NCBI RefSeq assembly: GCF_000526215.1
Contig: NZ_JAFQ01000004.1
Coordinates: 8,246,001 to 8,310,000, forward strand
Reading direction: 5' to 3'
Length of the DNA stretch: 64,000 nucleotides
Origin: Nocardia sp. BMG51109
GTDB lineage: Bacteria; Actinomycetota; Actinomycetes; Mycobacteriales; Mycobacteriaceae
The notes under the pieces were generated by a model that was given only the letters and a program-made list of their open reading frames with translations, made no database searches and was not told the origin of the DNA. Position numbers and translations under genes: made by a program. Below, piece by piece: positions 57,496 through 64,000 of this stretch (position 1 is the stretch's first letter; every line of letters starts with the position of its first letter).

Positions 57496-58623
57496 CTATA
57501 CGATCCGCAGCTCGCTGCCCCGGAACGCCTCATCCACCGCGTCGCCCATCGAATTGCGCGTCGGCGGATGGAAGGCCAGGGCCTGCGTCGCCGAGCCGAG
57601 ATAGCCGACGACGGGATCCTTGATGAACGCCATGCCGCCGAGCACTTCGATGGTCCGCGCCACGCATCGCTGCACCGAGTTCTGCAGCGCGTATCGCACG
57701 ACCAGCGCGTCGAGCAGCATGCGCGGCTTCGGCAGGCCGCCCAGCGTCGTCGCCACGCGCTCCAGCGCCAGCAGTCCTGCCCGGAGTTCGCCCGCCGTCT
57801 CCGCGCGGGTATGGGCCGACCCCTTGCCGTGCCGGAACAGCATGTCGACCAACGTGCTCGCCATGCCCAGGTACGTCCCGGACACCAGCAGCGTGAACCA
57901 GGTCAGGCCGACCTTCTGCACCTCGTCGAACGAGATGCGGTCTCCCTCTTCGATTTTCATCACAAGCTGATCCGGGACGGTGACGTCCGTCAGGACGACC
58001 TCGTCGCTCTCCGCGCCGCGCAGTACGGGCGAATCCCAGAAGCGGCGCACCTCGATCCCGTCGGCCTTCGCCGGAACCAGAACCATTCCCAGCCGGGGCG
58101 GCCGGTCCGCTTCGATCAGCTGAACGCTCGCCGACAACAGATCCATCGACGACGCCAGGCTGCACGGCTTCTTCGAGCCGTTGAGAATCCATTCGTCGCC
58201 CCGGCGATGCGCGGTGGTCTTCGGGGTGAGCTGGCCCTCACCGGAACGGCCCTCCGCGCCGGCGCTGGACACGAGCAGTGATTCGTGGGCGATCGCGTCC
58301 AGGATCACCCACTCCATGCCGTGGAATTTGCCCTCGAAGGCGCACATCGACGCGACCGTGAAGTTGTGCATCGTGGCCGCGACGGCGAGCGACGGCGCCA
58401 CCGCGCCGAGGCCGACCGTGAGATGCAGGGCCTCGACGGCGGAGGCGCCCTTGCCGCCGTGCAGGCCGGGAACGAGCAGGCCCGGCGCCTTCGCCCGGCG
58501 CAGAGCGTCGAATCCGATCTTCGGGTTCTCCTCGAGTTCCAGCAGGGGATGCGCGCCGAGGCCCGCGAGCAGTCCGGGAGCCAGTTTCTCGGTGGTCTGC
58601 CAGGCATCGTCGTCGAGAATCAC
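57496..58623 (-). CDS. Acyl-CoA dehydrogenase-family flavoprotein
   Basis: 375 residues from the GTG at 58623, with GGAG nine bases upstream. The sequence follows the three-domain ACAD plan: an N-terminal helical domain, a middle beta-domain (TAHRRGDEWILNGSKKPCSLAS) and a C-terminal helical bundle (ARTIEVLGGMAFIKDPVVG with the flavin-contacting GG). An obvious catalytic Glu in the usual late position is not clear to me. Members in biosynthetic clusters oxidise acyl chains bound to CoA or ACP, or act as hydroxylases. Here it probably adds a double bond or oxidises a building block. It is 62 bases downstream of the aldehyde dehydrogenase gene. Confidence 0.85.
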   Translation of the reverse strand: MILDDDAWQTTEKLAPGLLAGLGAHPLLELEENPKIGFDALRRAKAPGLLVPGLHGGKGASAVEALHLTVGLGAVAPSLAVAATMHNFTVASMCAFEGKFHGMEWVILDAIAHESLLVSSAGAEGRSGEGQLTPKTTAHRRGDEWILNGSKKPCSLASSMDLLSASVQLIEADRPPRLGMVLVPAKADGIEVRRFWDSPVLRGAESDEVVLTDVTVPDQLVMKIEEGDRISFDEVQKVGLTWFTLLVSGTYLGMASTLVDMLFRHGKGSAHTRAETAGELRAGLLALERVATTLGGLPKPRMLLDALVVRYALQNSVQRCVARTIEVLGGMAFIKDPVVGYLGSATQALAFHPPTRNSMGDAVDEAFRGSELRIV

Positions 58624-58685
58624 GAGTCATCGCTCCTTCATTGCGTCAGCCGATATCGGTTCGGCCGCATACCGGTCGGCGTGGC

Positions 58686-60275
58686 TCATGACACGCTCGA
58701 GTCGAAGATCGCTTCGCGCGGAACGACATCCGACGCGACGCTGATGCCCTGGAGCCGGGAAGTCCTGAGGATGGGGAAGTTTCCCTCGCCATAGGGCCCG
58801 CCGGAGAGCCCGGCGCCGCCCTGACTCGGCAGTCCGACCACGAATCCGATGTGGCTGTCGTTGACCTTGAGCAGGCCCCCGTTGTGCACCCGTTCGCAGA
58901 ACGCGGCGATCACCTCGGTGTCGCCCGCCCACAGCGAGTTCCGAAGGCCGTAGGGGTTGGCGTTGATGAAGTCGATGCAGTCGCTCAGCAGGCGAGCGTC
59001 CGAGTCCGGCGAGGGCACGATGATCGGCAGCAACGGAAAGAAGGTCTCCTGCCGTACCGCGTCGAGGCGCTCCGCCACCTCGAAGCCGTGCACGGTGACG
59101 ACCGTCGGTTCCACGAAGTATCCGAACTCGCTGACCTCTCCGGTCACCTCCAGTCGGTTTCCGCCGCAAACCAGTTCGGCGCCATGCGCGAGCGCGTCGG
59201 CGAGCACCGTGGTGAAGTCCTCCGCCTTGAGCACCGGCGAGAGCAGGGCGTCGTCGTCCTCGGGGTACCCCGGCCGGATGTCCCGGGCGAGCTCCACCAG
59301 CCGGGCCAGCACCGCGGGCGCGATCTCCGGATGCACGATCGCGTACTTCGGCACGATGCACACCTGCGCGGAACCGTAGAAGCATTCGGCGAGTGCCCGG
59401 GCCGCGAGGTCCGCGTCGGCGTCGCGCCAAACCAGCACCCCGTCGTTTCCGCCGAGTTCCAGCACGGCCTTCTTTCCGCGCGCCGACCAGCGGCGCCCGA
59501 TCTCGATGCCGCGCTCGGAGTCGCCGAAGAACATCAGATCGTCGACGTGGTCGCTGTCGAGCCAGATGTCGAGGGCCTCGTTGGGGGCCGCGCAGATCAC
59601 ATTGATCGTGCCGGCGGGAGCGCCCATACCGTCGAGCGTCGGCGCCACGAGCTCGCGCCAGAACCACGCCGTGCCGAAGGCGGAACTGCGCGGTGCCTTG
59701 ACAACGATCGTGTTGCCGACGATCAGCGCGCCCAGTGACACGATCGAGTTGGCGGTGGGCGCGTTGTATGGCGGATGGACGCACACCACACCGTCGGGCT
59801 TGCGCACGAGCTGGATCTCGCGGTCGCCGATGCGCGAGGTCTGTCGCATCTGGCGACGGTACAAATCGAGACTCTCGTCGCTGGTCATGCTGACGGCTCC
59901 GGAGACCTCCCATTCCGCGAGCCGCTTGGGATGCCCTTCCGCCGTGAGGATCTCGACGAATCGGTCGGCGTTGGCGTGTATCACCTTGCCCACTTGCCGC
60001 GCGAATTCCAGCCTGGTCTCCATGCCCATGGCCGACCAGCCCGGTTGCGCCCGCGCGGCCGCCGCACCGGCCTCCGCTATCTGGTCCCGATCACAGACGC
60101 CGACACGGCCGACGATCCGCGGGTCGTCGGTGGTCTCGATCGATCCCCTGTCGAGTCGGCGCTTGAGCCGGAGGGCGGACATTTCGTCCCGCAGCAGCGC
60201 GCTCGCACGAATGGTGTGGATCCACTGCGTGTGGTCTGCGTCGACCCCGCCGATCAGTGCCGGATAGCTCAGCAT
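58686..60275 (-). CDS. Aldehyde dehydrogenase-family protein
   Basis: 529 residues from the ATG at 60275, which has GGGGGGAGG seven bases upstream; in-frame upstream codons are not supported. NAD(P)-dependent ALDH with the cofactor motif VVKAPRSSAFGT, the Glu motif VLELGGND and a Cys in GSAQVCIVPKY at the catalytic position. The motif around that Cys differs from the standard GQxCxA, so its activity is less certain. It would oxidise an aldehyde to an acid, perhaps produced by the P450 upstream. Its place in the operon next to the aminotransferase points to terminal functionalisation of a lipid chain. Confidence 0.88.
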   Translation of the reverse strand: MLSYPALIGGVDADHTQWIHTIRASALLRDEMSALRLKRRLDRGSIETTDDPRIVGRVGVCDRDQIAEAGAAAARAQPGWSAMGMETRLEFARQVGKVIHANADRFVEILTAEGHPKRLAEWEVSGAVSMTSDESLDLYRRQMRQTSRIGDREIQLVRKPDGVVCVHPPYNAPTANSIVSLGALIVGNTIVVKAPRSSAFGTAWFWRELVAPTLDGMGAPAGTINVICAAPNEALDIWLDSDHVDDLMFFGDSERGIEIGRRWSARGKKAVLELGGNDGVLVWRDADADLAARALAECFYGSAQVCIVPKYAIVHPEIAPAVLARLVELARDIRPGYPEDDDALLSPVLKAEDFTTVLADALAHGAELVCGGNRLEVTGEVSEFGYFVEPTVVTVHGFEVAERLDAVRQETFFPLLPIIVPSPDSDARLLSDCIDFINANPYGLRNSLWAGDTEVIAAFCERVHNGGLLKVNDSHIGFVVGLPSQGGAGLSGGPYGEGNFPILRTSRLQGISVASDVVPREAIFDSSVS

Positions 60276-60351
60276 ACGTATTTCCTCCCCCCGGATCCCG
60301 AATGGAATCCGATTGTTCGAGTCCGGCAGGGTATGGCGCCGGAATCGGAGA

Positions 60352-61743
60352 TCAGTTCCGGTGCCGCAGTCGCAGGCGAAAGTCCCTGGGCATGAAGGTG
60401 AGTCGTTCGGCGACACGCAAGGTGTAGCCGGGGTCGGCGGCGATGTCGTACCGCCGCAGGATCGAGCCGAGTACGAGAATTGACTCGTGGATCGCGAATT
60501 GCCGTCCGATGCAGCCCCGTTCACCGGTGCCGAACGGCTTGTAGATGTGTGGTGCCCGGTCGCGCGCCACCTCGGGGGCGAAGCGATCGGGATCGAATCG
60601 CTCCGGGTCCGGGCCCCATAGCGGGTCGCGGTGCAGCAGCGGGATGAGGACGGTCATGCTGTCGCCCGCGGCCATTCGATACCTGCCGCCGACGACGGTG
60701 TCGTGCCGGGCCTGTCGGGAGTAGACGGGCGCGGTCGGCCAGAGCCGCAGCGACTCGTCGATCACTCGGCGCACGTACCGTAGTTTCGCGACCTGCTCGA
60801 ACGAGACGGTGTCGGAGCGCCCCCAGACCTCCTCGATCTCGGCCCGGGCCCGGGCCTGCACCTCGGGGTGCTGCGAAAGGTAGTAGAGCGCGAAAGACAG
60901 TGCGCCGGCGGTCGTTTCGTGCCCCGCGACCAGGAATGTGACGATCTGGTAGCGGATATTGCGCTCGTCCAGCTTGTTCGGGTCGCCCTCGCGAGCGGCG
61001 CGCATCATCAGTTCGAGCAGGTCGTCGTGCGCGGTGGGGCCGCCGGCGAGGCGTTCGTCGACGACCTTGTCCACGACGCCGAACATGTAGTCGCGGCGCG
61101 CCTGCTCCTTCTCGTCGAAACGGCGCATCATCGGATCGCCGACCACCGGCAGGGACAGCATCGTGCGGATAGGGGCGTAGAACAGCGAGTCGATCATGGC
61201 GGTGACGAACGGGTGCGGTTCGTCCCGCCGCAGGGCGTCGAAGGAATAGCTGAATCCGGTGCGCGCGATGGTTTCCAGCGTCAGCTTCGTCATATCTCCC
61301 GACACGTCGACGGTCTCCCCGCCAGCGCCACGGTCCCACCGGTCGATCAGTTCGGAGGTGACCTCGAGCATCGTCCAGTGGTATCGACGCATCGCGGCCT
61401 GGGTGAAGGCCGGGCGCAGCAGATTGTGCGCCCGGCGCCAATTCGGCTCCTCGTTGAGCGCGGTGAACAATCCGTCGCCCCCGATCCCGCGCAGGAACGG
61501 GAGCTCCTTTTTCGCGAACCGTGATTCGTCGGAGAGTTCGGCGACGATGTCGGCTCCGTAGACGAACACGAAGCGCAGCCCCAGCAACTTGCGCTCGAAG
61601 ACCGGGCCCAGCCGGCGACCCAGGGCCATCGTCGCCTGCGTGGGCGTGGTCAGATTCACGGTGGTCAGGTCGCCCAGTACGGGCACCCGCCAGCGGGGAT
61701 GCGGAATGGAGTGGTCTCGCGACGAGTGTGTCCGGACGGCCAT
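60352..61743 (-). CDS. Cytochrome P450, CYP102-like fatty-acid hydroxylase class
   Basis: About 463 residues from the ATG at 61743 after GAGGTGG. The long heme domain resembles P450 BM3 (CYP102) and eukaryotic class II enzymes: I-helix VAGHETT, K-helix ESLRLWPTAP, and heme loop FGTGERGCIGR. The reductase part of BM3 is absent, so electrons must come from another protein. Members of this group usually hydroxylate long-chain acids near the end of the chain, which suits a FAAL-primed lipid cluster. The membrane-protein stop lies 20 bases inside the upstream flank. Confidence 0.92.
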   Translation of the reverse strand: MAVRTHSSRDHSIPHPRWRVPVLGDLTTVNLTTPTQATMALGRRLGPVFERKLLGLRFVFVYGADIVAELSDESRFAKKELPFLRGIGGDGLFTALNEEPNWRRAHNLLRPAFTQAAMRRYHWTMLEVTSELIDRWDRGAGGETVDVSGDMTKLTLETIARTGFSYSFDALRRDEPHPFVTAMIDSLFYAPIRTMLSLPVVGDPMMRRFDEKEQARRDYMFGVVDKVVDERLAGGPTAHDDLLELMMRAAREGDPNKLDERNIRYQIVTFLVAGHETTAGALSFALYYLSQHPEVQARARAEIEEVWGRSDTVSFEQVAKLRYVRRVIDESLRLWPTAPVYSRQARHDTVVGGRYRMAAGDSMTVLIPLLHRDPLWGPDPERFDPDRFAPEVARDRAPHIYKPFGTGERGCIGRQFAIHESILVLGSILRRYDIAADPGYTLRVAERLTFMPRDFRLRLRHRN

Positions 61744-61762
61744 CTCACCACCTCGACAGATC

Positions 61763-62242
61763 TCAGGCCTGGGTATATTCGGCGGGCGCACCGGCCGGTG
61801 ATTCTCTCGCGTATCGCTCTCTCAGCTCCACGAAAGCGGGAAGTTCGACCGGATCGAACGCAAAACCGAAAGGTTTCGGAAAGTTGTTGAAGAATCCGCG
61901 ATCCGCGCACAAGTGTATCGGAACGGCGAGGAATTCCCAGCGCCAGCCGAATATCAGCCACAGGACGATTATCAGAATGCCTTGCACCACCGCGCTGTGG
62001 CACACGTTGTAGAGAACGTAGTAGATCTTGCCGATCTGCCCGGTATCGGTTCTCCGGAGCGCGATCGCGCCGGGATATAGTCCCACGGTGTCGATGTACT
62101 GGTAGAGAACCACTGCGGCGATCCAGTTGACCTCAGAATAATGATATACGAGGGCCACGATCAGGCAACCGAGTGCGAGCAGGTATTCCGCCCGGATATG
62201 ATTCCTGGTCGCTCGAGTGAAAAACCAATTCTTCGTGTCCAC
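61763..62242 (-). CDS. Uncharacterised small membrane protein at the head of the operon
   Basis: 159 residues from the GTG at 62242. Three to four hydrophobic segments are visible: LLALGCLIVALVYHY, WIAAVVLYQYIDTVG, ILIIVLWLIFGW and a short VPIHLC. Between them are conserved-looking His residues (NVCHSAVVQ, PIHLCADRGFFN) that could bind metal, followed by a soluble acidic tail. I do not recognise the family. The first-gene position suggests an early or protective role. Its own upstream region holds a perfect 20-base inverted repeat. Confidence 0.75.
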   Translation of the reverse strand: MDTKNWFFTRATRNHIRAEYLLALGCLIVALVYHYSEVNWIAAVVLYQYIDTVGLYPGAIALRRTDTGQIGKIYYVLYNVCHSAVVQGILIIVLWLIFGWRWEFLAVPIHLCADRGFFNNFPKPFGFAFDPVELPAFVELRERYARESPAGAPAEYTQA

Positions 62243-62278
62243 GTACCCCCCGAGAAATGCGCCGAATCAGCTACGGAA

Positions 62279-62298
62279 TTACTGTTGTCACACAGTAA
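62279..62298. promoter_or_regulatory. TTACTGT-N6-ACAGTAA operator candidate
   Basis: A perfect inverted repeat with 7-base arms and six-base spacer TGTCAC, 37 bases upstream of the membrane-protein start. It is the only such site I found in the window. It could be the binding site for the ParB/StrR-like regulator encoded just upstream (62335-63375). Confidence 0.5.
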
Positions 62299-62334
62299 AA
62301 CAGCCCTACGGTCCTGTCAAAGGCCCGCAACGGA

Positions 62335-63375
62335 TCAACCGCATCTCCGAGTCTGCGTATATCTGTCGAGAGCGGTGGTCAGTTGCTCCCAATCTCGTGC
62401 GCGGCGCCTGGCGAGCTCGGCGACACGCGGGAGACAATGACTCGGAATGCTGCTGATGACGGAATCCCAATCGGCGACGCCGTCGAGCGGGAACTCCAGC
62501 CAATGCAGCAGTTTCCGGCCGACCTCGGTGAAGCGCAGGGACGGATCCTTGCGCAGTTGACGCGCCAGTTCCTCGGTCGCGGGTGTCGGCGCGCCGGCAC
62601 CGGGAACGGCGGGGGGAACCAGCCGAGCACCGAGTTCCGTGATGCCGGCCGAACCCCCGGTATCGCCGCGGCCCACTTCCGGGCCACCCGCGCGCTTCAG
62701 TTGTTTTCGCACGTCCTTGGCCGTCGTCACCGAGATCCCGGCCTCGAGCGCGACCTTCCGCACCGAGGCGCCGGGATCCGCAGTGAACAGCTCCGCGGCA
62801 TGCTGGCGCCGCTGCCGGCCGTCGACCCGGTGCATCACGCCGTTGCTCGCCATCCGACTGGTCGGCTGGGGAATTTCCCCAGTCGACCGCTCCCGGATCG
62901 CGCCCACGGTCTTGTGCGAGATCCCGGCGAGAGCGGCGATCGAGCGATCGGACCAGCTGGGGTGCATCGACAGAATGCGGAGAGCGGCGGCCTTCCTGTC
63001 GGCAAGCGACAGCGGCAATCCGTGCGCGGCATTGAGTTTCACTGCGAGCACGAACACCTCCGCCGGACTCCCGTCGAAGAACACCGCCGCGACCGTCGAA
63101 TCGCCGCGCTGTTCGGCGGCCCGCAGCCGGTGCCATCCGTCGATGAGCTGCATCGTGGACCGATGGACCACGATCGGCGGAAATGCCGCCGCCGATTCAG
63201 CCAGCATACGAACGTGACTCGCGCTCACCCCCGCGGCCCGCAGGGGCGAGTCCGGCAGTGATACGTCGGATATCGCAATGTCCACCACGGCCGAATCCGG
63301 CAGCTGTTCTCGGATGACAGCCGTCGCGGAAGCGATACGCCGCGGCAATGAATCAGCACTGACCGGATTGCTCAC
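62335..63375 (-). CDS. ParB/StrR-like cluster regulator
   Basis: About 346 residues from the GTG at 63375 (GGGAGG five bases upstream). A second GTG at 63396 also has GGGAGGGG upstream; both sit in a triplicated VSN-encoding stretch, so either start is possible. Residues about 35-110 form a ParB/Srx-type domain with PPIVVHRSTMQLIDGWHRLRAA. Two HTH-like segments follow (SDRSIAALAGISHKTVGAI and SVRKVALEAGISVTTAKDV). The layout matches StrR/NovG-type activators of antibiotic clusters and not plasmid partition proteins. There is no ParA gene. It should control the operon that begins 93 bases downstream. Confidence 0.85.
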   Translation of the reverse strand: MSNPVSADSLPRRIASATAVIREQLPDSAVVDIAISDVSLPDSPLRAAGVSASHVRMLAESAAAFPPIVVHRSTMQLIDGWHRLRAAEQRGDSTVAAVFFDGSPAEVFVLAVKLNAAHGLPLSLADRKAAALRILSMHPSWSDRSIAALAGISHKTVGAIRERSTGEIPQPTSRMASNGVMHRVDGRQRRQHAAELFTADPGASVRKVALEAGISVTTAKDVRKQLKRAGGPEVGRGDTGGSAGITELGARLVPPAVPGAGAPTPATEELARQLRKDPSLRFTEVGRKLLHWLEFPLDGVADWDSVISSIPSHCLPRVAELARRRARDWEQLTTALDRYTQTRRCG

Positions 63376-63396
63376 AGATCCCTCCCCATTACTCAC

Positions 63397-63839
63397 GAAT
63401 CCCCTCCCAGTCACCCCATTGCTGACGAGCACATAAATGTGCAGCCGAGACCCTTCTGGCAACTCTCTCTCCGCCAAGGCAAAATACCACATCACGGACC
63501 CGGCGAATATGACTACACTCGAGCCGATCGAATCCCACGAATGATTTCAGGCAAAATAGCAAATATTAACCACACTTCTCATCTATGCGAAAGCCCGGCG
63601 GCCCACTTCCGTCGCCGACCCGGGCCGATGCCAGATCTTTGCCGCAAACTTCCGCGCCTCCCCGGCTCGACGCGCCTAACTGGACACGCGTTTCGAGCGG
63701 AGTCATAGCTCGCCGGACACCGGGATTTCGAAAGTGAGATTTGTCACCGTATGCACGCTCGGGCAGTCCGCACGGCGAGGCGACGGTCCGAAACCGCTCG
63801 CTGACCTGATCACGACAGTGTCGAATGGCCGATTTTACA
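63397..63839. other. Gene-free stretch upstream of the regulator
   Basis: About 440 bases. The regulator promoter should lie here. A few short AT-rich runs (63535-63560) are visible. No gene, tRNA or clear operator was seen. Confidence 0.4.
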
Positions 63840-63857
63840 GCCCGCGACTTTGCGGGC
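63840..63857 (-). terminator. Short hairpin after the partial gene
   Basis: GCCCGC/GCGGGC, a perfect six-base-pair stem with a six-base loop, lies 44 bases downstream of the minus-strand stop codon at 63902. On the minus strand it is followed by TGTAAAAT, a weak T-run. Confidence 0.4.
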
Positions 63858-63901
63858 ACTATTCGCGTGCACATCGAAATACGCTGCCGCAGAACCGATT
63901 T

Positions 63902-64000
63902 CTATCCGGCGTATCCGCACCGAGCCGGGGCCTCGGCCTCGACGACGGCCCGCATCTCGTCGAGCGCCAGCCGCGCCGCGACGCCGAAGTCCTCGGCTCC
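63902..64000 (-). CDS. C-terminal end of a gene running off the window
   Basis: 32 codons and a TAG are visible on the minus strand, with good high-GC codon usage (LALDEMRAVVEAEAPARCG). The start lies beyond the right edge. The family cannot be recognised from this fragment. Confidence 0.5.
   Translation of the reverse strand, partial: GAEDFGVAARLALDEMRAVVEAEAPARCGYAG

Noticed and set aside
62335..63375. Plasmid or chromosome partition protein ParB
   Set aside because: There is no ParA gene or parS-like cluster, and it is placed at the head of a biosynthetic operon, as StrR-type regulators are.

Overview
The window looks like chromosome from a high-GC, mycolic-acid-type actinomycete, most likely Nocardia or a close relative. 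The GC content is very high. Many starts are GTG with a GGAGG-type ribosome site. There is an MmpL-type transporter and a secreted mycolyltransferase-like esterase. The block DUF2631 - dxr - rip1 - ispG - GNAT - penicillin-binding lipoprotein has the gene order known from mycobacteria. The genus is inferred; no rRNA is present.

Layout. 1-8.9 kb: SRPBCC protein and MMPL transporter, a 3-hydroxyacyl-CoA dehydrogenase, the secreted esterase, an XRE/DUF5753 regulator, two coupled ABC-2 permeases, a nitrobindin-like protein and a 51-residue secreted peptide. 9-17 kb: the conserved MEP/cell-envelope block, with a cyanase gene inserted between ispG and rip1. 17-24.2 kb: a scrambled accessory zone with a DNA-binding-domain-less LysR protein, an MFS pump, a secreted hydrolase and several gene wrecks: an efeU/efeB deletion chimera, two separate rlmN fragments and the tail of a TetR regulator. 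24.2-26.9 kb: an EmrB-type MFS pump and a P450 on the plus strand.

27-63.4 kb: a biosynthetic gene cluster read entirely leftwards. In order of transcription it holds a ParB/StrR-like regulator, a small membrane protein, a CYP102-like P450, an aldehyde dehydrogenase, an acyl-CoA dehydrogenase homologue, a class III aminotransferase, a SRPBCC protein, a one-module PKS, a stand-alone MprF-type (DUF2156) aminoacyl-tRNA transferase, a tRNA-Ser-like gene, a lipid kinase, a Baeyer-Villiger-type monooxygenase, a 4468-residue FAAL-primed PKS, an MmgE/PrpD protein, a VOC protein, an SGNH hydrolase, an acyl-AMP ligase, a C-A-T NRPS and a second P450. Several junctions are ATGA overlaps, so this is probably one or a few operons.

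How the cluster may work (inference). The FAAL adenylates a fatty acid and loads it on the first ACP. Module 1 (methylmalonyl AT, DH, ER, KR) and module 2 (methylmalonyl AT, DH, KR) would give a 2,4-dimethyl-2-enoyl chain. Docking segments lead to the separate third module, but its KS has lost the first catalytic His and its AT has lost about 87 residues, so it probably only carries the chain on its intact ACP. The aminoacyl-tRNA transferase is translationally coupled to this module. The tRNA gene sits in the gap directly behind it: class II, G73, long variable arm, but a collapsed anticodon loop. Because seryl-tRNA synthetase does not read the anticodon, this RNA could be a dedicated, non-translating seryl donor for modifying the lipid chain. 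That combination is the most interesting candidate system in the window.
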